From Haemaphysalis longicornis (taxonomy: Eukaryota > Arthropoda > Arachnida > Ixodida > Ixodidae), in NCBI GenBank assembly GCA_013339765.2, contig CM023454.1, forward strand, positions 138,921,942 through 138,985,941: 64,000 nucleotides of DNA, in the 5' to 3' direction. The position numbers and the translations under genes are program-made. Under the pieces are notes generated by a model. It was given only the letters and a program-made list of their open reading frames with translations. It did no database searches and was not told where the DNA came from. The stretch's first letter is position 1. Each line of letters opens with the position of its first letter. Of this stretch, positions 23,651 through 32,839 are shown piece after piece.

Positions 23651-24790
23651 TTCAAAATGTGCCCAAAGGCACCGAAAACAGCGTGGGCTGCTTGGCGGTT
23701 GTGTGTGGTTTAGAAGCCGCAATTGCCCATTTGCGTCTAAAGGGTGTACTTAAAAGAGTTTCTTTTAGGTGTCACGAGTATTTATGAAGCAACTACTTTT
23801 TACATGATGGTCCCTGACGCTAACAGGTGTTTATCTTTTTTTCGTATGTTAAAGACGGGAGCATTTACATTTATTTTCCGCGTTGCTCCCTAATTAAATG
23901 ATGACGTTGTCTGTGTACAGCAAAAAGTATAAAATTACCTGCCGGTGATGTGCGGCGGAGAGCAAAAAAATTACACGTGTGTGCAAGCACAAATAAACGT
24001 TTTCTGGCGTTCCTTTTTTTAATCGCTTCGGTTGGGTGCCTACGATATAAGAGCTTGTTACTTTAAGGACGGCGTGAAATTTTCCTTCTTTTTCAAAATA
24101 ACCTTACTTTGCCGTTCCTTTGAAAGCATTGTTGAGTGCACACGCCAATCTAATGACTGTTATGTAAACTTTCTACTGCAATCCTGTCTATGCATTTTTA
24201 AATTGTTTCGCTGCGCACTATTTTTTTAGAACGTAATCTCCAAAGAAGGTGACGCCGAAATATGGAACACATAACAATAATTGTAGTTAATAAGATTACT
24301 ACTTATCCTATTTTATTAGCGTCCTGTGAGGTCACAGACCGGTTTTGTCCAAGTTAGCTTAAAACTAGAATTGCCAGGCCATTCAAGTTACTCAAGCGCC
24401 TAAGAAAGAGAAGTAGCATAACACTAAGAACTCTCTGGTATGTTTGGTAACGTTGTTATCTTAGCTCTGTTTTTTTTCCTAATTTTCGCTAATTTTTATC
24501 CCTAGACAATGTCCAAACATCAACCTCCCGCCCGCCCCCCCCCCACCCACCATTATTTCTTAAAAATGGTATTGAAGATCCGATGCCGCATGACAATATA
24601 AACTATGCTTACCATTACATAAATTGTCTTACGTCCTTCAAAGGGGCATTGTTTTCAAGGCGGGTTTTTTTTTCTCTCTGAAGGGGAAACCAAAAAATCC
24701 TTGCTCGCGAGGGACGTTGGCATGGCTAGAGAAAAGGCCGACTGATTTGACATTTATTTGCCACTAAAAAAAGTGTTTCACTAATATTTT
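23651..24790. other. intron-like AT-rich sequence
   Basis: Nothing recognised except a C-rich run at about 24530-24545. Confidence 0.45.
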
Positions 24791-24811
24791 GCCATTTTCT
24801 TTTCACTGCAG

Positions 24812-24964
24812 GTGCTGGTGAAATTTCCCGCGTGGAGAATCCGAAGTACGGGGACTCTGATGCACAACGCTTTATCTGCCCTGGCTACCGAGGTGGCTGA
24901 AAGGCATTCATTCCTGCTGCTTAGTAATGGCAAAATTGGCCACTCGACTGAGGTGTAAAATAAA
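24812..24964 (+). CDS. candidate terminal coding exon, unknown product
   Basis: A strong acceptor (TTTTCTTTTCACTGCAG, ending 24811) is followed by a 48-codon open frame, VLVKFPAWRIRSTGTL...IGHSTEV, ending at TAA 24956-24958. AATAAA follows immediately at 24959-24964. The order of pyrimidine tract, AG, open frame, stop and poly(A) signal is what a last exon looks like. The protein is not recognised, and the frame assumes phase 0. It could also end a non-coding RNA. The only donor I noted upstream on this strand is at 22472. Confidence 0.35.
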
Positions 24965-25224
24965 CAACTTTCAAACTGCCAATTTGTGGGCATACATGCT
25001 GTTCTTTTCAGTCATTTGCTGTACCGCATTCAGAGCATGGCCGGTTTACTTAAGTTCACAACGGAGCATATCTTTAGCCTAGTGCCTAATAAACTTTTTG
25101 AAACCACAATATGATATTTTCTAGTTGAAAGTTAACAATTCCCCCTAAGACACATTGCCATGGCATCTCTCAATGTATGTAGGTTTTATTTAGTATACAC
25201 TAGTAACACATTTTGATTATATTT
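24965..25224. other. no recognised feature
   Basis: AT-rich 3' flank of the candidate exon. Confidence 0.5.
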
Positions 25225-25490
25225 GAAGCATTATTTTCTGTGCATTTAAAATGCATTACTAATACATTTTGCACGTATTTAAAATTACATTTTCTGAGCA
25301 TTTTTACTGCATTTAAATTGCATTAAATATATATTTTTCATGCACTGCTTATGTATTTTTGAGGTACATTTTAAATACATTGTAAATGTATTCGAAATGC
25401 ATTTACAATGTGGAAAAAATAATGCAGAATAAATACAAAGTTAATATATGTATTAAATGCGTTCAAAATACATTAAAAATATGGCATCTT
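25225..25490. repeat. second degenerate AAATGCATTT-type block
   Basis: Motifs AAATGCATT, ACATTTTAAATACATT and AAATGCATTT repeat irregularly, as at 21330-21935. The two blocks flank a 3.3-kb region containing the candidate promoter and terminal exon. Confidence 0.6.
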
Positions 25491-25537
25491 TTCGCTAACG
25501 GTGGCAGCGCCAAAAGAACCCCGAACTCGCTATGTCC

Positions 25538-25812
25538 CCTTTCTGATTCTAGGTATTGTTCTGTTGCCCTCCGTCGGCAGAAGCTAAAGGCACAGTCGCT
25601 GCCATGGCCAGTTCTTTTTTCACTAAGCAACTGCAAGGGAATGCCATTCTTTCCTTCTGCTCCTCGGTCGGGCTTAGTGGGGCAGGTGTCAAGGTTGAAG
25701 GAACTAACCTTCTTGTAAAGGGGGTACGCGAGCCGCGTTTCGCGTGCTGAGGAAACACGAAGACATGGCAGTAATAAATGAAGAAGTTTTGTTCTACGCC
25801 CCGAGAATAAAA
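25538..25812 (+). other. unrecognised 3' exon-like segment
   Basis: A pyrimidine-rich AG (TTTCTGATTCTAG, ending about 25551) precedes an open frame with ATG 25604 (MASSFFTKQLQGNAILSFCS...) ending at TGA 25748-25750. Possible poly(A) signals AATAAA occur at about 25773 and 25806. No family is recognised. A minus-strand frame over the same bases is equally open, so coding strand and status are uncertain. Confidence 0.2.
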
Positions 25813-25842
25813 ACACAAAATTAGCCGGTCCTTCCCCAGGCC

Positions 25843-26107
25843 AGAGAAAATAACATTGATTGATTGTAGGGTTTAACGCGCCGACGCAACGCAGGCGATG
25901 AGGCGTGCCGTAGTGGAGGGCTCCGGATTAATTTTGACCACCTGGGGATCTTTAACGTGCGCCGAAATCTCGTACACACGGGCGTTTTTGCTTTTCGCCT
26001 CCATCAGGAAAGCGGCCGCCGTGGCCGGGAATCGAACCCGCGACCTTGTACTCAGCAGCGCAACGCCTTAGCCACTGAGCCACCGCGGCGGGTAAGAGAA
26101 AATAACA
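25843..26107. repeat. 13-bp target-site duplications around the SINE
   Basis: AGAGAAAATAACA is identical at 25843-25855 and 26095-26107, showing a relatively young or well-preserved insertion. Confidence 0.9.
25856..26094 (-). mobile_element. tRNA-derived SINE (tick Ruka-like)
   Basis: On the minus strand it starts with a tRNA-like head: A box TGGCTCAGTGG (complement of 26072-26082) and B box GGTTCGATTCC (complement of 26028-26038). A body with GATTTCGGCGCACGTTAAAG, CCCCAGGTGGTC and GGAGCCCTCCACTACGGC follows, then a CAATCAATCAA tail. Flanking 13-bp direct repeats AGAGAAAATAACA at 25843-25855 and 26095-26107 mark a target-site duplication. It has RNA polymerase III promoter elements but no coding; it would have used LINE enzymes. 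The Ruka name is from memory of tick SINEs. Confidence 0.85.
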
Positions 26108-26639
26108 GAACGCAACCCTAGGATAACAAGCCGACAGACACCATCTCATGATAACAGGTGGCTGCGGGAAGCAGTGGAAAAGTGATCACCCGCAAAGAAC
26201 GCTCTATCCCCTGAACTCGCTTGTCGGGGAGCTTCGACAATTCAACCAGCCGTGGTCAAGCAAAGCGGACACTTACTCGTTTTCCTCGGCGACCTTGCGT
26301 CGTGCAGCTGTCCTTCCGTCCGCGTAGGTACGGGCCTCTCGTCACTCGCTTCCACGGGTCAAACACCACCGCTCGACTACGCGTGACTGACCACTCCCTC
26401 GGCTTGTCTGGCCCCCACTTATGGGCGCCACTATCTGTCTATGGTGCGCGCGCATTCTGCGTAGAAGATTGGTATCTCCTGCCGGCTGTGAACTATCAGG
26501 GCTTCGTCGTGTGTAATGGTGTGTGCCCTGCGGGCATCCTGCGTGCATGCGCACCACCCCCTGCGCTGAGGTGGCCCACAAGGTCGAAAAAGATATCACA
26601 GAGTAAATGTGCAAACTTCAGCAAGCTTGTCCAGAGCTG
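26108..26639. other. no recognised gene, GC-moderate
   Basis: Open in one plus frame (26221-26826), but the translation shows no domain before the gypsy signal near 26700. It could be a leader or LTR remnant of the gypsy element. Confidence 0.35.
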
Positions 26640-27597
26640 CGACAGAGAACGGTCGCATCAAGACATCTACCCTTGGCGGTTTCTGGGAACGAGAACACCA
26701 CGGGTTACTCGCCAACTCGCCGATTTTGGGTACGAGAACTCCTGTTCCTCGGCCATGTGGTTGCCACTGCCGCAGTTCCACCTAATCTTAGTAAGACTCT
26801 ACGGGTATCCCAGTTCCCAGTGCTAAATAACAACAAAGCTGTGATGTGCTTTCTGGGGCTATGTCCTCTCACTGAGGATATATACAGAACTTCACCCGCA
26901 TTGCAGCTTCGCTGTCCAACCTTACACGGGATGATGTTGCCTTCCTTTGGAATATCGAGCAACGGAGGGCGTACGACACCCTGCACCAACGGTTGCAAAC
27001 ACCTCCGGTCTTCGCCCATTTCGACGACAACGCCACCATCCCGCTTCATACCAACGCAAGTAACGTGGGACTCGAAGCGGCTCTTCTGCAATGGCAAGGC
27101 GGTGCCTAAAGGCTGATAACGTAACCCAGTCAAACGTTGTCCTCTTCGTCCTCTTCGTTGTCCTCTTCCTCTTCGGACCCAGCCACCAAAAAGGAGTGCC
27201 TCGCCATTGTTTTGGCAGCACTTACATTTCGACCATACCTGTATGGCCATCCATTTAGAGTAGTCAGCGACCACCACTCACTCTGCTGGTTGATGAACCT
27301 ATAACACCCGTCTGGACAATTAGCTCGGTGGAGCTTTCGAACTCAAGAATTCCTCGTCAAAGTCCTTCACCAGTCCGGCCAGAAGCATGCCGACGCCGAT
27401 TGTGTCTTGCGAGCACCAGCTTTCCCTGCGTTGGTGAATGACAGCGATGACGGCGCTCTTCTTGGCATGCTGGACACATCCTCCGTGTCGGAGCAGCCCC
27501 TGATTGACCTCTTGGAGGAACGCTTGCCCACCGCGCCGCCGGTGTTTTCCAAGAGCGCTGTCATCCTTCGGTCTCCACGGTGGTGCTCTCTATAAAG
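26640..27597 (+). pseudogene. gypsy reverse transcriptase (3' part) and RNase H, broken
   Basis: Readable blocks: ELLFLGHVVATAAVPPNLSK, FPVLNNNKAVMCFLGLC (connection region), [86 protein letters not shown], and LHQSGQKHADADCVLRAP. The frames change near 26860 and 27110. A CCTCTTCGT-rich insertion at about 27135-27175 replaces part of RNase H. The frame ends at TAA 27593-27595. The RNase H aspartates are changed (HTNAS for HTDAS). Confidence 0.8.
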
Positions 27598-28017
27598 CGA
27601 ACTTTTCTCAGCGTGGCCTTAGGCTACCTGCTTGTTGTTCCCGCAGTACTTCGTAACAAGGTACTGCAGGCTTGCCACGATGAGCATGACGGAGGGTCAC
27701 CTCGACATCACCCGTACCCTGACTAGGATGCAGCAGTTCTACTACTGGCGGAAACTTGTTAGACCAGCGGCATTACGTGCTCACGTGCCGTGAATGCCAA
27801 TGACGGAAAGCGCGACCACTCCGGCCAGCGGGCCTCCTACACCCTCTCCAAATCACCGAGAAGCCGGTTGAACCGACTTGCGATGGACCTGTTGGGACTA
27901 TGTCGGATGACGTCCGTGGGAAACAACTGCATTGTAGTCACCACCGACAACCTCTCTCGGAATGCAGAAACAAAAGATCTCGAAAGAGGACCTGCATTCG
28001 AGGTTGCCGAATTATTA

Positions 28018-28577
28018 GGTGCGAAGCAGCTGATGGTCGCGCCTGTCCTCTCTACCGTTGTGCAGCCGCCAGTTGTGCGGTGTCCACACCCCCACTGCGC
28101 ATGCGCATCCTCCTCCCCTCAACTCTCCTCTCCTCTTCTCATCTCTCTCTCCTCTCCTCTCCGACGCTCCTCTTCTCTCCGGAATTCCTCCTCTCCTCTC
28201 CGAAAGCTCCCCTCCTCTCCGGGATATCGCGACGAATGGCCAATACCTGCGGGTGCGCGCGCGCGAATAATGCGAACCAGCTTAGGGTTAGAGGCGCGAT
28301 GGTACCCGCTGCATATTCCGCTGGGGGCGCCACTGCAGCTCCTGCCGTAAAAATGACCATAAGGGGGCCATAATCAGAGCGAAAGGCCGACCACAGCTCG
28401 ACGTCACCTACGTTGAAGATGATGAGAATGCCTAAAAAAGACAGTAAATATAACGGACGCTACGAAACTCAACTTAACGGAAACGACGAACTGAACACTA
28501 ATGGGAACTTGAGTCGACCCCATGGCTGCTTCGCATACTACTCAGGGGTTCCCCGATCGGGACATTGGTGAAATTGT
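28018..28577. mobile_element. 560-bp non-autonomous element inserted in the gypsy integrase
   Basis: Bounded by the direct repeat ATTATTA at 28011-28017 and 28578-28584. The left end begins GGTGCGAAGCAGC, and GTATGCGAAGCAGC appears inverted near the right end (complement of about 28529-28542), giving subterminal inverted repeats. The interior has a CT-rich run (28105-28225) and a module (28226-28345) shared with 56905-57048. No coding is visible. The class is uncertain (MITE-like). Confidence 0.5.
28105..28225. repeat. CTCCTCTC low-complexity run
   Basis: Dense CTCCTC/CTCTCC iterations with interspersed CCGA/CCGG. Open frames over it are low-complexity. Confidence 0.8.
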
Positions 28578-29250
28578 ATTATTAATAACATTGTTCTCCG
28601 CCACGGTGCTCCGGCCATTGTTATTACGGACAGAGGCAAAGCCTTTATTGCTGTGCGTGTCGATGCAGTGATGAAACCACGCGGTACTTCACAACGGACC
28701 TCAACAGCGTACCACCCGCAGACAGACGGTATGGCTGAACATCTCAACAAGACAATAGCGGATATAATGAGTATTGCCATACGTCACATTCGCTTGCAAT
28801 ACTGGTCAAGAAGACAGGTCCCGGATGACGCCGTTCTTAATTCTTTGTGGACGACCCGTGACCACTATGTTGGACACAATGCTGACGCACGAACACAGCA
28901 ATGACAACATGCTGCTACATGTGTTTACGGAACATAGCGGAAGAGGAGCTGTCAAATGGTGCGCTTATGAACAAGGCAGCAACAGCGCTAGACACGCACC
29001 GGTCAACCACCGTCAGCAGACTGCCCTTTGAAACTTTCTGTTCTACGTCGATGACTCCATGAAAAGCTACTCAAACGCTACTATAGTTCCAGTAGAGTCT
29101 TCCGCCAGGTAAGCGACGTAATCTACGTGGTTATGCACGACAGAATCATTTCTTAACGCCGGCGTCACCGCCGCCCTGGCGTGGTTCATCTCGTGCGTAT
29201 TAAGCCTTACCTCACACATTGACGGACAATGCCGCAAGCGCATTCATTTT

Positions 29251-29879
29251 TTTCCAATAACTTCGCACGCATCGGGACGATGCTCTCTCGACTGCGGGGG
29301 AGGCGGAAGGGGTTGGCACATATCACGTGTATATTAGTCAACCCTCGATCTTCTGGTTGTGGTTTGTATGATCGCCGTGCAGCGAACAATCCGCAGTGAA
29401 GTATATGTGCCCTGCTTCTTTGCCAGCCAGTTGTTAGAAGACGATGACGTAAACGTGTGGCCCTGTGTTCGCGTGCGAGGCGGCTTCAGCCATCATCTCT
29501 GGTACTCTCCAAAGAATGCACTTGCTGCCGGTACTCTTCGCTGTATCGCTACGCCGAAGAAATAAGTTTATCGCCATCCTACTGTGTACACCTCCGTCTA
29601 CGCAACATTATTTTTAGCTTCTGATGAGCGCGCGATATACAATAAATAATGAAATATCCGGTAAGTTGCGAACCTTCATACCGATCTGAAAAAGGACATC
29701 TTAGTGTCAAACGTGGCAATGTCAGCAAAACATTGAGAAATGCAAAGTAACCGAATTGTTCGAAAAGACGATGTGACTATACCATACCACTTACACTATT
29801 CCCAACTACATCCTGTAACATCGTACCGTTAACTTGATGTAAACATCAGTAACCACATTTACTGGAATAATCATAGAGA
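29251..29879. other. possible gypsy 3' untranslated/LTR remnant, otherwise nothing
   Basis: A polypurine-like tract GGGGGAGGCGGAAGGGG lies at about 29296-29312 and an AATAAG at about 29560. No matching 5' LTR was found in the window, so no LTR boundaries are given. From 29610 the sequence is AT-rich with no signal. Confidence 0.3.
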
Positions 29880-30360
29880 AATTACCACATCAAAAGCCAG
29901 GCGGGCACTACGGTGTCACCTCAGCAACTAATTTTGCTCGTAGAGCTCTCAACTTGCTTTTGTACTCCATATACATCTGCCCTCAACTTGAGTATGTGTG
30001 TTCACCGTGGAACCCCAGTCACAACACGTAATACACATATTTGAACTCGTTCAAAACAGCGTATCCTTCTTCATACTTGGTTTTTTATTATCGCACATCC
30101 AGTTTAACGCACATGAAGTCTTACCTCGTCTTTTCCGTTCTCGCCACCAGAAAAAAAACGCATGTTTTTGCCTCTTTTACAATGTTCGCCATCATAACCT
30201 TGCTTTTCTCGCTATTTGGAAAAGGCCAGCATCATACATGCAACCTCACCAACACCATCTCTAGAATATTTATGTTGCCCACTCACACACCCTCAACCAT
30301 TGAGTCTTGTTCTTGCCCACACGCTTCAATTATTCGAATCCCGTATTTAAGTCAATAACC
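29880..30360 (+). mobile_element. CR1/L2-like LINE, 3' coding fragment
   Basis: Fragments in changing frames match the C-terminal tail of CR1/L2-group reverse transcriptases: ICPQLEYVCSPWNPS, then a block around ELVQNSVSFF, and FSVLATRKKTHVFASFT (compare the LATRRK..RL.LFHK pattern). Heavily decayed. Confidence 0.5.
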
Positions 30361-30704
30361 AGTTTTTGAAAAACTGATTCTCTTTGAAAATACAGAGAAG
30401 GATTTTCTAACGTCACTTATTTTAATACTTTTTTTCGCCTGTTCCCGCTATGCTACCCTGCAAATGCCGGAAACGGCGTGCGGAAATGCACCGTGAGGCA
30501 ATGTTATTTATGGGACCTTCCATGCTGCTGTTTTGTTCTTTTGTATTAGCACACCGGCTATGTCGAAAATATTTTGTAGACTGGGATGGCAAAAATGATT
30601 TTTACTCCCATTACAGAGGATAACACAGAGGATCGTTCGAATATACCGCATTTTGGGGGTGTGCATAAGGGGTCAAATAGGGGCCATCATCGCTTCTGTT
30701 ACTT
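30361..30704. other. no recognised feature
   Basis: AT-rich, nothing recognised. Confidence 0.5.
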
Positions 30705-31163
30705 TGTCTTTGTTTAGATGCGGAGCATCTCATGCTCGGGGCTGTGTCCCTTCTCCCTTGTCCGCCATCCGCACTCTACTGCGCATGCTCGGCTCATCTC
30801 GTGCCGGCCGAAAAACTCTCGCTCCAGTAGCCAACTCATGGTCGGGGCTATGTCCCTCCATTGTTGTTGCGCTGTCCACAACCCCACTGTGCATGCGCGT
30901 CTCTCCTCCAGCTGTATAAAAGCAGGTGCGCGCTCTGCGCGGCATTCAGTCTGCTCCGACACACCGCCAGCCTCCGCCGGTTCTGCTCCGGTGTGGAACC
31001 TACACGGAACCCCCATGATGCTAAGCCTCCTCCTCATGGTTCTTTACGGGAGGATGGTGTAATTGTTTTCTTATTTTTGCTGACGGTGGAAAGGCTAGCC
31101 ACTAATTTGTTTTCTTGTTACGGGGACTGCACTTGCGTTGGAATGTGAAGTACAGATAAATTT
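30705..31163 (+). repeat. repeat module with palindrome, duplicated unit and core promoter (LTR-like?)
   Basis: It starts with the palindromic AGATGCGGAGCATCT (30716-30730), then two similar units that each contain TCGGGGCT(G/A)TGTCCCT (about 30735 and 30843) and a CACTGTGCATGCGC-type segment. A TATA box and initiator follow (30915-30950). The left half resembles 56388-56460. A segment complementary to 31010-31055 reappears near 63345. The function is unknown; a solo LTR is one explanation. Confidence 0.5.
30915..30950 (+). promoter_or_regulatory. RNA polymerase II core promoter-like TATA plus initiator
   Basis: TATAAAA at 30915-30921 is followed by TTCAGTC, with the arthropod initiator TCAGT at 30946-30950. 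The initiator A is 33 bases downstream of the first T of TATA, which is close to the canonical spacing. Transcription is not shown by sequence alone. Confidence 0.5.
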
Positions 31164-31176
31164 ATTTGTCTTTGAA
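31164..31176. repeat. left target-site duplication of LINE-A2
   Basis: ATTTGTCTTTGAA, identical to 36735-36747. It fixes the 5' end of the element at 31177. Confidence 0.9.
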
Positions 31177-31315
31177 CCCCGCACGGGGCACCTTGAGCAA
31201 TCTTGGTGACCGGTACTGGGCGATACCGCGGACCTCCGAGCCCCCAAACAATACGCTGGATCCACGTGGCAATGTGTTTAAAGGTGGAGGGTTAGAAACC
31301 ATGAACGGTGGCCGT

Positions 31316-31372
31316 CGGAGCCTTGTCAAGCTCCGGCCGATGGGCTCCCTGCCTGTCTACCAGGCAGGGAGC
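31316..31372 (+). ncRNA. two tandem 5'UTR hairpins of LINE-A2
   Basis: Hairpin 1: CGGAGC (31316-31321) with GCTCCG (31330-31335). Hairpin 2: GCTCCCTGCCTG (31344-31355) with CAGGCAGGGAGC (31361-31372), a perfect 12-bp stem with a TCTAC loop. They lie about 150-200 nt from the element 5' end and upstream of ORF1. The same arrangement occurs in the other two LINE-A copies. Confidence 0.6.
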
Positions 31373-31516
31373 TCCGGGACTCTTTGACTACCAGGGTAAG
31401 GTCAAAGGAGAAAGTACCCCCGTCTCCTGCTTTCCAATGTATCATATGGAATTTTCAAAAACCCCCCCAGACTGATCGGCCCCCAAAAGGGCCGCACGAA
31501 GTTTCCTTTCCACTCC

Positions 31517-32806
31517 TACCACTATCAACGTTCCGACACATGACAACTATCCCCATTTTTTGGTCCTTGAATCAATAGACAAATCCAAACCCGTCTCCTC
31601 CCAATCTGTATTCCTCGTCTCCAAGTTCCTTGAAGGAATCATTGGCAAATCTTTCGAGGCAAAAAACTACGAACAGGCGAAGTGTTGGTTGAAGTCAAGA
31701 CGCAGCAGCAAGCCACAAATCTCCTGACCCAAACCCGCATGGCAGATCTGGACATCACTGTCACACCCCACCGCAGCCTCAACAGCTCGCAGGGGGTGAT
31801 ATCTCAACCAGATCTGCTAAGTGAAACAGAGGCCGACCTTCTAGAAGGCCTGAAGGATCAGGGCGTAACAGCTGTCAGGAGAATCACCATCCGTCGCGAC
31901 AATGTAGAAATACCCACAAAGCACATTATCTTAACATTCAGCAGTTCAAAACTTCCTGATCACATCAATGCTGGTTTCATTAGGTGTGGTGTACGTCCGT
32001 ACATACCTAACCCGCGCCGCTGCTACAAGTGCCAGCGGTTCGGGCACGCTACCACTTCTTGCCGCGGCAAACAGACCTGCGCAAAATGCGCCGCACACGA
32101 CCACCCCACTGAAAAGTGTGATTCCACCACCTTCACCTGCGCAAACTGTCAGGGGCCGCACGCGGCATACTCCCGTACCTGTGAAAAGTTTCACCAGGAA
32201 AAAAAGATCATCCACGTGAAAGTAACTGAGAACATCTCCTTCCCCGAGGCGCGAAAGAGGTTCGCCTCTTTCCCCTTGGGGAGGTACGCCGACGCAGCTC
32301 GCCGGGGGGCGGAGCGGCGTCTGGTTTCGGCGGGGACCCAGTACCGCGAGTCGGACTTGGTCCCGCCTCCGCCCCCCCCTGGGTTGCCTCAGGCAGCCCA
32401 ACCCGCCTCCGCACCGCTCGCTGAGCCAGCAGCGGCTGTGGTCGCAACCACGTCTGGTGGAAGCGATGCTGCATCCTCCACTTCCACTCCAGCGTCCCAA
32501 ACCACAGGCGAGGGCGCAGAGGAGATGGACTTGGGGGAGCCAGCAGCAGCTCCCACCACCACCGCACCGCCTGCGCCATCCGAGGCGTTCCTGAATTCCT
32601 CGGTGGTTGCGGGCAAGGAAAAGCGCACCCCAAAGGGTTCGCGGTCCAAGGAGCCTGATCCCTCAGGCGCTCCGAGGACATCCGAGGATGAAATGGACGT
32701 CGGTCCGTTCTTGTCTGCGGTGCACCGCAAGGAACGCGTCCCGACGCCAAAGCCTCCCGACAAGCCAAAAAAGACGAGAATCACAGCCCCGAAAGACGAC
32801 ACATAA
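31517..32806 (+). pseudogene. LINE-A2 ORF1 (gag-like zinc-knuckle protein), nearly intact
   Basis: The N-terminal part reads TINVPTHDNYPHFLVLESID and SQSVFLVSKFLEGII in one frame, then needs a frame change near 31675. From 31682 the frame is open to TAA 32804-32806. Domains: an RRM-like/esterase-region segment (LLVEV-type start, ADLDITVTPHRSLNSS, GVISQPDLLSETEADLLEGL), a linker (TKHIILTFSSSKLP), three CCHC-type knuckles (CYKCQRFGHATTSC, CAKCAAHDHPTEKC, CANCQGPHAAYSRTC at 32019-32179) and a Pro/Ala-rich tail. There is no good ATG for the 31682 frame. It would bind the element RNA. Nuclear import or chaperone activity is only inferred from family. Confidence 0.8.
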
Positions 32807-32839
32807 ACAACACAGTCCAGTAGCTCCGAACACTTCATA

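Larger units (their letters stand above)
27625..29225 (+). pseudogene. gypsy integrase, split by an insertion
   Basis: The zinc-binding part reads VLQACHDEHDGG...HHPYPD and HYVLTCRECQ. The core reads LAMDLLGLCRMTSVGNN, IVVTTDNLSRNAETK and, after the inserted element (28018-28577), NIVLRHGAPAIVITDRGKAF, STAYHPQTDGMAEHLNKTIA and WTTRDHYVGHNADA. The C-terminal part (LHEKLLKRYYSSSRVFRQVS, VVHLVRIKPYLTH) runs to about 29220. The two aspartates and the glutamate of the DDE core can be placed, but stops and frameshifts are frequent. It joined element cDNA to target DNA. Confidence 0.8.
26640..29250 (+). mobile_element. Ty3/gypsy LTR retrotransposon, decayed pol region
   Basis: Remnants appear in the order reverse transcriptase end, RNase H, HHCC zinc finger, integrase core and integrase C-terminus, which is the Ty3/gypsy order. 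No gag, protease or clear LTR pair was identified. A 560-bp element is inserted inside the integrase (28018-28577). Confidence 0.8.

Noticed and set aside
26028..26094. tRNA-like sequence with A and B boxes
   Set aside because: It is the head of the SINE with target duplications at its ends; no acceptor stem or complete cloverleaf.
31946..32500. Long minus-strand frames over LINE-A2 ORF1 (also 32208-32768 and 32389-32856)
   Set aside because: Shadows of a GC-rich coding region on the plus strand.
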